A DNA stretch of 64,000 nt from Pseudoneurospora amorphoporcata (GCA_033297205.1 MU859064.1:248001-312000); one strand, 5' to 3'. Counted from the stretch's first letter, positions 31,901 to 44,002 are shown. The notes: generated by a model not told the origin, from the sequence alone. Translations and numbers: made by a program.

Positions 31901-33600
31901 CTCGTTGTTTGTGATGATTCCCTACGAGTTTCGTTGGGGTTCGGGGCGGCGGCGTCGTTGTGCAGCTCCTTGGCACTTAGGGTGGAATAGTCAAAGTCTT
32001 TGCTATAGCGATCGACAAGTATAGGGCCGAGAACAGGTAGCAGCTCTATAACGGATTCCTATTCAGATCCTTCCGTTTCGAAGGTCTCTTTGTTGCTCGC
32101 ATGGTACGCGACCACTTGTGAATAGACGTGGCCAATGTTCCGCGCGCGGGGCGACATGTACGCCTCAACATCCTATGGAGGCTCGACGACCTACGAAAAC
32201 CTATCGAAATTGTGGGTAAGGATTGTTTTGGCCGCTTCGTAGGTGATAATAGATTTCAGCACCTCCGACTTCACACCCCTGGCAAGAATAAGCGACGGCT
32301 GGAGGGTGTGGATCTACTAGTAAAAAAGGTTAGTACGGCTGGTCGTGTAAATCCCATAGGGGGAATAGGGGTAAAAACAAACCTTTCGCGTGATGCGTTC
32401 CTCTTGCCAGTCCGAAATTGTGCCATTGATTTGCGGAAGGTACCACGTTACCGGTTTGGTTTGCCCGATTCGGTAGAGGCGGTCGATATATTGGAGAATG
32501 GTAGCCCCAGGGGCAGTTCTACCCGAGACATGGGGATCCAGTTCTACTGCGAATCAATCCCAACTCCCTTCGACTGCCAACCCGCCTTCTAACCCCCCTA
32601 GGGAGTCGGGAGAGTTAAACGGAACTGGAGATATATCTAAGGTACGAATAAGTCCGGACACGTTAATCTTGTTAGCGCATAGGAGAGCGCCATAGGATAC
32701 GAAGAGGATACGACTGCAAATACAACTTTCGCAGTACCTCTAGGGAGATTGTATCGAAACGGCCAGGAGGAGCCGGTCGAGTGGTTTCTGCCGACGGTCA
32801 ACGGTTAGTATTCTTTGCGATTGAATAGGGGGGAGGACGTTACGAACAATAGAGAATGTGTAGCACAATGAACTTGTTCGGTCAAAGTGATCATTGAGGG
32901 ACAGGATAGGAAGGGATGAAAGAAGTGGCGTTGAGACGTGAAATGGGACGACAGAATCGCGAGGGAAGCGATAAGATCGGATGAATGGACTTTCATCTTT
33001 TCTCGAACTGCTCTCGTGAGATTTTCAGCCACTTTTGATGTACCAATTTTGTCCAGTCTCGGCCTCTTTATCCCCTCCACTCTCCCTCGTTCCTTTGCAC
33101 AACTTTCTCCTTAACCTCCTCTCCGACACCCCTGTCCAGTCTGTTCCCTGCCCAAGTGCTGGAAGCATCAAAGGCGAGGAGGTGAGCGGCCCGACCATAA
33201 GGCAAGTACGCCGGTGCAACCGGCGAGAAGGGGGTCGAAAAGATAGGTAAGGTATTGTTTGATGAAGTGGAACATCGCTACTGAAAACTACGTTACAATT
33301 GCTTCTGGGTGAAGAGGAAAAGGAAAAAGAGAAGACCTTCGAGTGCTGGACCGGGGAGATGGGATCTATATACCTTGGGTGCCCACGATGCGGTCGGGGT
33401 GTTTATGGCTGAAACTACCCGGTCTCGCCGGTTCGGTTGTCCGCTCAATAAGAACACATCGATGAAACAGGCTCAGCGACAGCAGCAGCCTTCCCCATCC
33501 GTTTCTGTTTCTTTTCTTTTTTCCTTTTTCTTTTCCTTCAACCACGCCACATACCACAAGCAAACAATAAGACCAAGACAAAAAACCAGCCAAACCAAGA
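31901..33600. other. Relic-like sequence, no gene supported
   Basis: Long frames occur (for example 32128-32592 plus) but without recognisable motifs; they may be retroelement debris. A pyrimidine-rich stretch at about 33505-33540 precedes the helicase-like fragment. Confidence 0.35.
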
Positions 33601-33612
33601 CCACCTGCACCA

Positions 33613-34357
33613 ATGCAAACAATCACGAAGACCGTCACCACCACCCCGGCCACGGTTGCCGCCTCGGTTGATCAAAAGGCCCGGTCCGTTCGTCCCGATA
33701 TCCCACCCCAGCGGAAACTCCCATCCAGCCCTAAACCCGGGCCCTCTCCCAGTATTATACCAGGGCGGCGATTACCCAGAGGAATGGAACCTCCTGTCCG
33801 AAAGCTGGAATTCTTCAGCGAAGCCATCAAAATCCGGACAACAACCTTCCGTAGGTCATTCATCAGCTACTTCGCTCACCCCTCCGCGGAGCCATGCTCG
33901 CGAGTAAGGTCGGGACCGGCAAAACGCTCATCTACGGGACAGTACTTCTCATAGAATACTACCGTCTCCGGAAGAGGGAACAACAGAAGAAGTCGGTGAT
34001 GGCGTACCCGAATGTAATTGTTATGCCATCAAGTTTGGTCGCTCAAACATTCGACGAGCTCTATAAAACCTTTAGGAACTCACGTTCTATACGTGGTTCG
34101 ACACTCCTGGTGGAGTCCCCACCAGCGATCCCCGTAGAGAAAGGACCCTTATACAAGAGAGGTCCGATACGCTGATGGAGGAGTGGGCCCGAGAGCGACA
34201 TCTCGCCAGGACGGCAAAGAATGTGATTATTTGTTCGCATTCTACGATGATAGTGCGATGGGCTAAAAAGCCCAAGATCGACCCAAAGCTTGGTCTTGAT
34301 CTAGGCAGTCTAGACAAGATAGTCCCCCGGAAACGTAAGGTAGGCAGCGCACGGTGA
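33613..34357 (+). pseudogene. SNF2-family helicase-like fragment
   Basis: ATG 33613 opens a short frame (MQTITKTVTTTPATVAAS). A second frame at about 33870-34090 reads RGAMLASKVGTGKTLIYG, a Walker A (GTGKT) in SNF2 helicase context, followed by YPNVIVMPSSLVAQTFDEL (motif Ia region). A third frame at 34175-34357 continues KNVIICSHSTMIVRWAKK, the block that follows in SNF2-type proteins. The frames change between blocks and the DEAH box and C-terminal helicase lobe are not recognised. Probably a decayed helicase-like gene of accessory type. Confidence 0.5.
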
Positions 34358-34359
34358 AC

Positions 34360-35154
34360 CCGTTTAAGAATATACTAAAACCCGCGCCCAAGCCTAAGAC
34401 TAAGACTAAGCCCAAAACTACTAGAGATACTCCGGATGGGGAGGATGAGGGCGATGATTCCGAGGAGGACGAGGAAACCCTTACGGCACGGGCGAACACT
34501 CCCATTGGAGTGCCAAGAAACAACCTCCCCAACAGACCAGAATGGGGCCGACTTGCTGCCTTTGTCGCGGGATGGCATACACACCGTCTGCCCCTGGTCT
34601 CGCTACACCACCACCGAGAACCGACAATTCCTTACACAGACAATATGGCCACACAAGCGCGTTGATAATACACTGCAATCATACCTTCGGGTTCCCACCG
34701 TGACATGTCAAGAACACCCAACCATTCCAAAACCGATCCGATTACCAACAACACGGAAACGTTTCATTGTAATGATTGCCTGGGTCGGGGTTAGCACAGG
34801 CTTCGCCGAGTGGGATGACGGAATTTGCTCCCAGCAGAAGACCGAAGCGGACAAGATCAACGACTACGTGCTCGAAGTCGCGGTGAACGCCTACCGCTCC
34901 GCCGCCAGTGTCACAGTCCCAGACACCAAGATCAACAACAAAGCTTTCACTGTTGTCTACAACATAACTTCCTTCCGCCGACACTTACTTCGCATCCCCG
35001 CCATATCCCCGCCACAATATATGGATATATACGACCAAGTTACAAAGAACGCATGGAAAGGCGCGACTAAGTACATACCTCGCAAAGTCAACATATATGC
35101 GTCTTACACTCAGACTCAGAAACATTCTTTCTCTCAAGGTCTCCGTGCATCTCC
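34360..35154. other. Unassigned open frames downstream of helicase relic
   Basis: Two frames look partly coding: 34354-34665 (Lys/Thr-rich PKPKTKTKPKTT then acidic EDEGDDSEEDEE) and 34436-35176, whose last 130 residues (DKINDYVLEVAVNAYRSA, FTVVYNITSFRRHLL) have ordinary composition. They could be further parts of the same broken gene. No family recognised. Confidence 0.3.
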
Positions 35155-36874
35155 TCAGAGACGCATCTCTTCCTGATCGGAGATTCTGGAAGGAGGCCGC
35201 GAGTGTCCGGACTCATCTTGGGTGGCATTTTTGGCCAGATGCTGCGCGTAGGGGGACTTCTTCCGCAGAGTCGGTCCGTAGATATACGTCAAGTAGACCG
35301 CCGCGACGAGAAGAAGGGAGATGGCGAACAGGATGGTGTTGGCGATCTCCAAGTGCCTCTTTCCCCCAATGTTGCTAACGAAGGGCGTTGCCGGCACAGT
35401 AAGGACACCAGCGAGGAAGTCGCGCGCCCATCCGTTACCTCCGGTAGCAGAGGCTGAGTAGGGGCCGTAGGCGCAGATCATGTACTGTTGCGTATTTAGT
35501 CAGCCCCGTGTTCCCAAGTCAAAGGGGTGGAATCAAGCTTACGTCGATGGTGGCCATGTAGATGGAATAGTTCGCAATGCCAATGATCGCAGATCCGACC
35601 ATGGTTCCAAACCAGTGGATGGGTGGCCCGCTGCACGTCCAGGCAAAGATGATCAGACCGATGGGCAAGCATGGCGCAGTCCAGAGAAGCCACCATAGTC
35701 GAGATTCATACTGCGCATGCTCGCTACGAGGCTTGAGGTCGCGCGCCCTCTGATTGCGCTTGAAAGCGGGTAAAAAGGACAGCCAGGCGATCAGATACCC
35801 CAAACCAATTGGGATGAAAGCAAGGCCGATTTGGACCTTTGAAAATCCCCACTGGTTGTAAACCAGAACAAAGGACTGGATCTGCATAAATATGAGGGCA
35901 TCAGAGAATCCTGACAGTAGTGAGAGGGCGAGGACAATCGGCTCCGTAAGGAACATATGAAAGGGGCGGCCCCAGGTGCGCATCAATACCTTCCAACTCA
36001 AGCTTTGAAGGACGGGTCTGAGTTCATTGGGGCCGTAGAGATTGGGCGCCACGCCCGACTCCCTGCACCTCTTGGCGATTCTGTCGAGAAGAATAGTACA
36101 TCTCGTCTCTGGAACACAGAGCAGGTGAAGAACTTGAACGAAACCGCCAAAGATCAGCTGGATCCAGATGCACCACCTCCAGTCCAGATACGTCTCGACA
36201 AATCCGCCGATGATGGGGCCAAGGACTGATCCGCCCACCGAGGACAGGACGATAAAAGAGACGGCAACCTGCTGGGTGGCAGGCTCGTACATGTCGGCAA
36301 TCATGCCGAGGGTGACACTGCCACCGGCGCATGATAGGCCTCCTAGGGCGCGGCCAACGAGGACGGTTGCGAAATTGGGAGCAAGGGCGACGGGGATGGC
36401 CCAAATGTTGACCAGAAAGAGCGAAGCCTGCAGAACCTTTTTGCGACCAAATTCTTCGGACCACGGCGCCCATAGCTCGCACCCAAAGGCATAAGTGATG
36501 AGGAAGATGGCTGCGCCCCAGCGGGCCGTCTGAAGGCTGATGCCAAACTCTTCAGAGATGCCGGCAAGACCGTTGGAGTACAGCGACGTGTTGAGGTTCA
36601 TGGATGTCTGGATGAGGAAGATGACGGTGAGGATGATCCATTTCCTGGACGTGGCGTACGAGTACGGGAGTTCGTAGTAGGCATCTTTCTTTTTCAGCTC
36701 AATTCTCAAGTCCAGACACCGGACCTCGCGGACCTTTGCGTCACCACGGGTATTTCTGTTGGAAATCGAGTCTGAAGGGTGCAATGTATCTGCATCTTCA
36801 CCCAGTCGTGAACAGATAACACCCTTTTCCCTATCCAACTCATCGGGCGGTGGTCGGTCATGGAGGGCCTGCAT
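35155..36874 (-). CDS. MFS transporter, drug:H+ antiporter-1 (DHA1) type
   Basis: Exons 36874-35543 and 35484-35155, joined by a 58-bp intron (GTAAGC...ACAG, phase 0), give 553 aa with about 12 membrane segments. The N-terminal ~80 residues are cytosolic and charged. The first segment is KWIILTVIFLIQTSMNL; motif A-like EEFGRKKV follows segment 2; VGRALGGLSCAGGSVTLG and GPIIGGFVETYLDWRW are typical of fungal DHA1 exporters. The exon junction restores TID-YMICAYGPYSASATG, a conserved helix of the family. A long loop lies between segments 6 and 7 and a hydrophilic C-tail ends the protein. Plasma-membrane efflux of drugs, polyamines or metabolites is the family role; the substrate is unknown. It has no biosynthetic neighbours that would specify one. 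Confidence 0.88.
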
Positions 36875-38595
36875 GACGTAGTTTTATGGCTTTCTGATGG
36901 GTCGAGTTCAGGGTCTTTGGAGGGTCTCGAAAACCGAAATGGGTGCAGTGGTCTGTCGGTGCGTGTCAAGGAGCGTCGAGGATGAAATCGAGATGACAGG
37001 TGCCGACTGACGAAAAGACAGATCGTATGCGAATAATTATATACAGCATAGGGCAGAGCACTTGACGGGATTCTGGCCAGCAGCGCTTCAAAATAGGCTT
37101 GGCGTGGAGGATTGTAAACATATGACGGCGTCACCATGCGAGTGCTGAGTCGTGTTGTATCGATGATGGTATGGGGGGCGAAGAGCTCTTCCTTTTGAGC
37201 CTGGGATGGCCTATATCGACTTGCACCAAACAAAGCTGGAGGCGATGACGAGGAGGAGAACAAGTGGAAGCTACCCGGGATATGGGCTAGTTTTTGATGC
37301 TGGCGAGGAAACATGGTGGAGGTCGTGAAGCTGGTTATTTTGACCGCGTGACTTGATTGCTTTGAGGTGCAAGTTGCCTGTAGATGTCGGCATAGAAAGG
37401 TTGAAAAGACATGATGCTTGACGACCGGAGATGCATCACCGAGGTAACTGGGAGCTCACGGGTTCTGTTCTGTTTTTGCGGATGAGAAGGATGTTTTGGG
37501 AGTTGTGAAGTTGGAGAGTTTGGAGAAATGGTGGAGGGTTCCAATCCCTTGCTCGGCGTTGATGTACCCCGGAGCTTTTGCAGTTAAGGCACATCGGTCA
37601 TCTAACAGAAAATCTGGGGTACAGATCAGATGATGCTAACAGAGCGGACTGCATGGTACTTGGCCAAGCTTGACTGCTGCGTGCCTTGCACTACCCCACT
37701 TGGTACGTACCGTGCCATTCCTTCCCTTAAAAACCACCACAACTTCCACTTGACAACTGCGGCCTGGAAAGTTTCTCTTCTTCCTTTTTTTCCAATCCAG
37801 AAATAACCCAAGTCTACCGGTTGACTCAAGTTGCTTGAATACCCTCTCCAATGGTTGAGTGTTCATCTTCCCTTTTCTTTGAGTTGCCACCCTGATCGTT
37901 GGTCGTTGTTTTTGTGGTGATGCAATCATCATCCGGTCCCGGTCAGCACACGGCGTTTACATTGGCCGATGTGGTCGTACACCCGAGATGCATCGTCAGT
38001 GTGGGAGAAAATAGAACACGGCACGGCGGGATACTTCCCTCTGTGCTGGGTGCTGTCGGTCGCCCGTTCGGGACCGAGTAAGCAGAAAACAGCCCATCTG
38101 ACACCATTGCGGTTTCTAATCCAAACAAGTCGGCGGTGATCGTCTCGTCTCCGCCCTCGCGTGTTCCATTGTCAACTCAACTTCCATTTATTTCTCTCTG
38201 CTGGTCGAGGTTTCCAGGGCAGTGACACATCGGGCGTGTTTTTCTTTTTCACAGCTCTCTATCAGATGGGATGGCTGCCCCCTTGTCCCATCCCTTCGGC
38301 TCAGTCCCGGGTCGACATTCACTTGGCCCTTCAGCCTGCCTGGCTGCTTTAAGAATGCGCCCCTCCTGGACTTCCCCAGGGCAAGTTCCGAATGCCGTGC
38401 ACCACCGTCCTTTGTGGACCCTTACATCCCGCATTTAAACCTACAGCATAACACTATTTACGACGCAGAACGAGCTGCTGGTCTCGCCCGACAAGCAAGC
38501 CATCGTACCCGACGCACCTTGCCTGCGCGCCACTCCTGCTTTCACGACGGCTTATTAAAGGACGACAGCATCCCCCCGCCCGCGCGCCTGTCAAC
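36875..38595. other. Intergenic/promoter region
   Basis: 1.7 kb between divergent genes. No conserved ORF or RNA. Pyrimidine tracts near 38237-38255. It presumably contains promoters of the MFS gene and mcr1. Confidence 0.4.
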
Positions 38596-39645
38596 ATGCC
38601 TCCCTCCTACAACCCATTCAAAATCAACCCGAACTTCCTCCGTCATCCTACCCTCAAAGCTAGTGTAATGAGTACTCAAGTTGCTGTCGCCGCTGGTGTT
38701 GCTGGCCTGGGAATCTACGCCTTCTACCTGAGAAAGAACGCAAGCGGAAGCGCAACAGGAGCTGCTCTCGCAACCAACATGGACGCCAAAGATCTCAAGC
38801 CGGGCAAGCTGCCTCTGTCAGGCTTTGGCTTCCACAGCTTGCGCCTCCACAGCACCGAGCTCGTCAACCACAACACCAAGAAGCTGCGGTTTGAGCTCCC
38901 CGATCCCTCTCAGCCAAGCGGCTTGGGCCTCACCTCCGCTCTTCTGACCATCTCCTTCCCCAAGGGACGATGGCTTCCTGTTCTCCGCCCATACACCCCC
39001 ACAAGCGACCTGAGTAAGTCCTACCACCATCCTTTATCTATTTCCCGTCAACCCACTAACTGACACCTACCACCAGACGAGCCCGGCTACGTCGAGCTGA
39101 TGGTCAAGCTCTACCCCGGCGGAAAGCAAAGTACCCACCTGCACTCTCTTCAGCCCGGCGACACCCTAACCGTGGCCCCCATTCCAGAGCTCAAGTGGAC
39201 GCCCAACAAGCATCCGCACGTAGCCATGATCGCCGGCGGCGCTGGCATCACCCCCATGTACCAGCTCGTGCGCGGCATCCTGACAAACCCGGCCGACAGC
39301 ACCCGCATCACGCTGGTCTGGGGTGTCAACACGGACGAGGACATCTTTTTGCGCGACCAGCTTGCTAAGCTCGAGGAGAGCTATCCCGGTCGCTTGAGGA
39401 CTGTTTATGTAGTTTCTCAACCATCTGCGCAGTCGCCGCATCAGAAGGGGTACGTGAATAGGCAGGTGTTGGAGCAGGTCGGGCTCGGTGGTGCTGGTGT
39501 GGAGAGCAACGGGACAAAGGTGTTGCTTTGTGGACCGCCGGCTATGGAGAAGGCGTTGAAGGGGACCAAGGGGTGGGTGGGTGGTGGGAAGAAGGGGGTG
39601 TTGCAGGAGTTGGGGTATACACAGGATCAGATCTACAGCTTTTAG
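38596..39645 (+). CDS. mcr1: NADH-cytochrome b5 reductase, mitochondrial (Mcr1)
   Basis: Exons 38596-39013 and 39077-39645 (63-bp intron, GTAAGT...CCAG) give 328 aa. The N-terminus is basic/amphipathic, followed by a hydrophobic segment (VAVAAGVAGLGIYAFYL, about 29-45), as expected for Mcr1 imported to the outer membrane and intermembrane space. RPYTPTS (131-137) binds the FAD isoalloxazine/phosphate; GGAGITPMYQL and LLCGPPAMEKAL form the NADH-binding lobe; the last residues GYTQDQIYSF match the family end. The enzyme transfers electrons from NADH to cytochrome b5 or other acceptors and supports ergosterol synthesis and D-erythroascorbate recycling in fungi. Length is close to yeast Mcr1 (about 300 aa). 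A start at Met25 is possible but would lose the presequence. Confidence 0.92.
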
Positions 39646-41060
39646 ATTGACGGGTGAGTGTGAAGAGGAGCAAGTTTGCCTGGTGTGGGATTGTGATGGA
39701 TGGGGGTTGGCGGGAGTTTTGTATGATGAGTGCTCAGAAGTTGGTCATCACACATTGAGGAGTTAGTCGTTGCGATAATAGCAAGATTGTGCTTAGTTGC
39801 TTTGTTAAGCAATGTTCGTCAACAAGTGTTTTCACTCTGGTGGTTCCAAAGTTGGAACTGGCGACCCTATTCCTCCGTTTGTCTGTTAGAAGTAGTTCTG
39901 GGTCACCTGGCACCACATCAAAGGCTTGCTTGCGGAGTTTGCTCTCCATGCAGTTACATATGATCTTGCCTGAGATCTCCAGACACTTGCTGACAATGCG
40001 GGCCACACCTTAGAAGGGCACGCCCATAGGCATACCTATGTTTAAGGTCACATGTAACGACCGGCCCTCAAGATTCCCGATGTAGCTCTTTCTGCAAGGC
40101 GGTCGAAGAAATAAACCGAACAGGTTATGATCAGTACACATTCAAGCGTCTCTCATTTTCCTTCAAACCTAGTCTCCAGGCCTCTTCTACAGCCAAGGCG
40201 AGGCGTTTAGGGCTGTCAAGTTCGGTTTATTTGTACGACCTCTTCGCCTGTCAAACTCACTTGACTACCACAAGCTAAGAGGATTGGCCAGGTAGCACCC
40301 ATAATGTTCTCATTACCAGAGCTAATTGCCAGTGAAGATAGATCGGTGTACAAAATCTGCGTTGATGGGAAATAATTCGGTTTCGACGGCACTAACACTT
40401 CATGTTTCCGATAGGACGAGTTTCCAAAGTACCTTGCAGATGGCGACAGTTAGTTACGAGGTGAGGAGCAAATCAACATCACTCCAACCATGGGATACTA
40501 TCCCTAAGAACTCTATTGATGGGAAGTCAATAATGAAGACCCAGAAACTCCCTACTCAATATCATCTTCATCCGTTTCCGAACGTGTTCAATTGGGTTGA
40601 GATGCGGACTGTGCGGCAGACACTCTATGCGCACCGAATTCAATGGTCTCCAACCAAACCAGGTCCTGGTTGCCCTTGATATGCAAATTAAAATTAATGA
40701 GAAATTACCGCAGCATGTGTACCACTCTCAATATCATCATCCTCCAGACTCTAGGCATTTATGTTGTCCTTCTGGTGAAGAGGGCGGGTGAATGATACAG
40801 GGACAGTACGAGTTGATACAGTCCACTTACACAGCCGGAGCCCCACTTTGATCTGGCCAAGGACCCAATTCCACTTTCAGTGCAACGGCTTAAGAGTGCC
40901 AGTCCACTGAGGGCCACTGTGTTGCGGGGATCGACATGGACGTTGAACTTTTTTCTGCCAATTCCCAGAACATTCGTCTTCCCGAACAATTGAGTCTCCC
41001 TATTCCAAGTGATCTTTGCCAGCACCACCACCCCTCTTTTTTGCAGCAAAATCAATCAAA
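39646..41060. other. Intergenic, no gene supported
   Basis: 1.4 kb of low coding potential. A reverse frame at 40006-39734 and a forward frame at 40326-40679 have no motif. Upstream promoter of dbp7 at the right end. Confidence 0.4.
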
Positions 41061-43499
41061 ATGGCGGACGATGGCATGTTCCTCAACTTTGAGATCGGAG
41101 ATGCTCCGATCAAGCAAACAGTCAAGTACACCGGTGGCCGTTGGAGGGACCGAGTCAAGGCGCAAAAGGGCGAGAAGGGTGGACAAGACCAGACAAAAGA
41201 GGCCTCGACAGGGCGACGAGATGACTACTACGCGAACAGAGGTGCGAAACGTCAACGGACAGAAGATGGCGACTCCGGCAGGTTCTCCAAGACTCCACGA
41301 ACAGGCAATCCCGCCCCGAGAGGCCCGGCGCCGCCCCCGACACATGCCATAAAGACCGGCCTCGTATCGTCGCGACTGTTTACCTCGAACCCCGTTCCCG
41401 TAACCGATTTCGAGGAGGCCGAAGTCGAAGAAGCTGAGCCAGCACAGCCCTCGAACGCTCCCCTCACGGCCGAAGCAGAGAACTTCCTCTCATTGGGTCT
41501 CTCCCGACGTGTATCCCAGCACCTGGCCACGAAGCTCGAGATGAAGGCCCCGACAGCCATCCAGAAGAATACGATACCACAATTGATCAAGGAAGACACC
41601 GATGCCTTCCTACAAGCCGAGACGGGTTCCGGAAAGACGCTAGCATACCTCCTCCCCATCGTCCACAGGATATTGGCCCTCAGTCACAACGAGGACGGCA
41701 CCCCCAAGGCCACCAAGGTGCACCGCAACTCGGGACTCTTCGCCATCATCCTTGCTCCCACCCGCGAACTTTGCAAGCAGATCGCTGTTGTGCTCGAGAA
41801 GGTATTGCGCTGCGCCCCTTGGTTAGTGTGTACCACGGTAATTGGTGGTGAAAGCAAAAAGTCGGAGAAGGCGCGCATCAGAAAGGGTGTCAACATCCTG
41901 ATTGCTACCCCCGGTCGCTTGACCGATCATCTCGACAACACAAAGGTTCTCGAAGTTGGGACGGTCCGCTGGCTGGTACTCGATGAAGGTGATCGCATGA
42001 TGGAAATGGGTTTCGAGGACGATATCAGGACTATTGTCGGCAAGATCAGGGCGGGTACACTACAGAAGAAGAACGCCGAGGGTGTGGTTCTGGACGGTGT
42101 TCTCCCTTCGAGGAGAGTCACGGTTCTTTGCTCGGCTACCATGAAGATGAACGTGCAGAAGCTGGGCGAGATCAGTTTGGAGGATGCCGTTCACATCACT
42201 GCCTCCAAGAGCGATATGGAGAAGGATGCCGAGACTGGTGCGGTTGAGACGGCGTTCTCTGCGCCCGCCCAGTTAAAGCAGGCCGCTATCATTACACCCG
42301 CCAAGTTGCGCTTGGTCACGCTTATTGCGCTGCTCAAGTCGACTTTTGCCAGGAAGGGCTCGGTCATGAAGGCCATCATCTTCATCTCGTGTGCCGACTC
42401 GGTCGACTACCACTTCGAGCTTCTCAAGTCTACCGCCGCACCGCGCGCTGAGCCCGAACCTAAGCCCGAAGGCGAAGCTCCCACCAAGCCGAACATCCAC
42501 ATCGAGTCGACGGTCGGGCCAGCAACATACATCACCTCCCCAGCCAACCCCACGGTGATGCTGCACAAGCTCCACGGCTCGCTCGCTCAGCCCGTCCGTA
42601 CCGCCACCCTCAAGGCCTTCAGCGAGTGCAAGGACCCCGCCGTGCTCATCACCACCGATATCTCCTCTCGTGGTCTCGATGTCCCCGCCGTCGAACTTGT
42701 CATCGAATACGACCCGGCCTTCGCCGTACCCGACCACATGCATCGTATCGGTCGTACCGCGCGTGCCGGTCGCGCCGGTAAAGCCGTTCTTTTCCTCCTC
42801 CCCGGCTCCGAAGAAGGCTACATCTCCATCCTACCTAAATCGACCCCCATCGCGCCCCAGCTTTACGATTCCGTTCTGCAAAAGGGCTTCGCCACAACCA
42901 TCAACGTGCCCGGCACCGAGTCCGGCGTTCTCGAAACCGATCGTCAGTCCTGGGCCTCCCGTGCCGAAGCGCTCCAGCTACACTTTGAGCAGCGCCTCCT
43001 CGCTCCTCTCCCCGGCGCCACGCCCGTCTTCGAATCCAAATCCGAAAAATTCGCCGCTTCCAAGCAAGGCAAGAAGGGCAAGAAGGACGCCAAGAAGGAC
43101 GCGGAGAACAAAACCCCCGAGAATCCGCTTCTCGTCTCGGCCCGCCAGGCCTTCCGCTCGCACATCCGCGCCTACGCCACGCACGTCCGCGAGGAGCGCG
43201 TCTACTTTGACATGACGGCGCTACATCTCGGTCACATGGCCAAGGCCTTTGGGCTGCGCGAGGCGCCCGGTGGAATTGGCGGTGGTGTTTCACGGAGAAC
43301 GCACAGGCCTGTGCAGCCTGGTGATAAGACGAATAAGACGAGCAGGAATGTGGGTGATGGTTCTAGTACTGTCAGGAAGCCGAGGAATGAGGATGATGAT
43401 AGGGACTTTGGTGCGGCGGATGAGGATGCGGGACGGAGGATGAAGGAGAAGATGAAGATGATGATGGGGAATATGGCTAGTGAGTTTAACTTGGGTTAA
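41061..43499 (+). CDS. dbp7: ATP-dependent RNA helicase Dbp7 (ribosome biogenesis)
   Basis: Intronless, 812 aa from ATG 41061 (AAAATGGCG context). DEAD-box helicase of the nucleolus acting in assembly of the large ribosomal subunit. Q-motif region LGLSRRVSQHL...APTAIQ; motif I AETGSGKT (186-193); motif Ia APTREL; Ib TPGRL; motif II is DEGD (308-311), the variant characteristic of Dbp7 rather than DEAD; motif III SAT; motif V TTDISSRGLDVP; motif VI HRIGRTARAGR. The N-terminal extension (KYTGGRWRDRVKAQKGEKG) and a Lys-rich insert near 690 (KQGKKGKKDAKKDAENK) fit Dbp7. Expected to be essential or growth-limiting and co-regulated with other ribosome assembly genes such as the Cic1-like gene in this window. 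Confidence 0.95.
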   Translation: MADDGMFLNFEIGDAPIKQTVKYTGGRWRDRVKAQKGEKGGQDQTKEASTGRRDDYYANRGAKRQRTEDGDSGRFSKTPRTGNPAPRGPAPPPTHAIKTGLVSSRLFTSNPVPVTDFEEAEVEEAEPAQPSNAPLTAEAENFLSLGLSRRVSQHLATKLEMKAPTAIQKNTIPQLIKEDTDAFLQAETGSGKTLAYLLPIVHRILALSHNEDGTPKATKVHRNSGLFAIILAPTRELCKQIAVVLEKVLRCAPWLVCTTVIGGESKKSEKARIRKGVNILIATPGRLTDHLDNTKVLEVGTVRWLVLDEGDRMMEMGFEDDIRTIVGKIRAGTLQKKNAEGVVLDGVLPSRRVTVLCSATMKMNVQKLGEISLEDAVHITASKSDMEKDAETGAVETAFSAPAQLKQAAIITPAKLRLVTLIALLKSTFARKGSVMKAIIFISCADSVDYHFELLKSTAAPRAEPEPKPEGEAPTKPNIHIESTVGPATYITSPANPTVMLHKLHGSLAQPVRTATLKAFSECKDPAVLITTDISSRGLDVPAVELVIEYDPAFAVPDHMHRIGRTARAGRAGKAVLFLLPGSEEGYISILPKSTPIAPQLYDSVLQKGFATTINVPGTESGVLETDRQSWASRAEALQLHFEQRLLAPLPGATPVFESKSEKFAASKQGKKGKKDAKKDAENKTPENPLLVSARQAFRSHIRAYATHVREERVYFDMTALHLGHMAKAFGLREAPGGIGGGVSRRTHRPVQPGDKTNKTSRNVGDGSSTVRKPRNEDDDRDFGAADEDAGRRMKEKMKMMMGNMASEFNLG

Positions 43500-43901
43500 A
43501 TGCGTTTAAGCGAAGCTTGCTTGGGTTGGTATGGCTGGATGGGTTGGAATGGATGGAATGGTACAAAGTGCATTATTATCAGTTAAGAGTAAGTAAGGTA
43601 CTAGGAACATATACCCCAGGAGCAGGAGAAGACTCGAGTGTCGATATGGATGTGGGAATGGGAATGCGATCAAAAGCTGGATATTTTTTCTTTTTGTTCA
43701 TTTTACGACAGTTACAACCGGTTGGTGATTCCCTTTCATCGACAAAGACTTGGCAGCTGGCAAGGGAGTGGCTTGCTTGCTGGTGGTGGTGATGATGCTG
43801 CTAGCCTGCTCGTTTGTGTTTCGCATGAATTTTTGACCAAAGAGCCCATGGCCCTCCCAACTTTATAAGTGGACTTTCCGCACGGCCAATCACACAAAAA
43901 G
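43500..43901. other. Intergenic, no gene seen
   Basis: dbp7 3' region and tRNA-Lys 5' flank. Nothing recognised. Confidence 0.4.
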
Positions 43902-44002
43902 GCCCGCGTGGCGCAATTGGTTAGCGCGTCAGACTTTTAAAGAAACTCCGACGGGTCTTCTAAGCCATCTGAATGTTGCGAGTTCGAGTCTCGCCGTGGG
44001 CG
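43902..44002 (+). tRNA. tRNA-Lys(TTT) with 37-nt intron
   Basis: Acceptor GCCCGCG (43902-43908) pairs with CGTGGGC (43995-44001) with one G:U; G73 at 44002. Anticodon stem TCAGA (43929-43933) with TCTGA (43978-43982). The loop reads C-T-TTT-A, anticodon TTT at 43936-43938, and an intron at about 43940-43976 follows A37; A38 is 43977. The intron contains GAAAC, able to pair with the anticodon. T arm GCGAG-TTCGAGT-CTCGC is perfect. Followed by a T-run at about 44019-44029. Confidence 0.92.

Noticed and set aside
32128..32592. 154-aa plus-strand ORF
   Set aside because: No recognisable motif in this or neighbouring frames; probably retroelement debris rather than a gene.
41016..41060. N-terminal extension of dbp7 upstream of ATG 41061
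   Set aside because: The longer frame begins at a non-ATG codon; the ATG at 41061 has good context and begins a Dbp7-like N-terminus.
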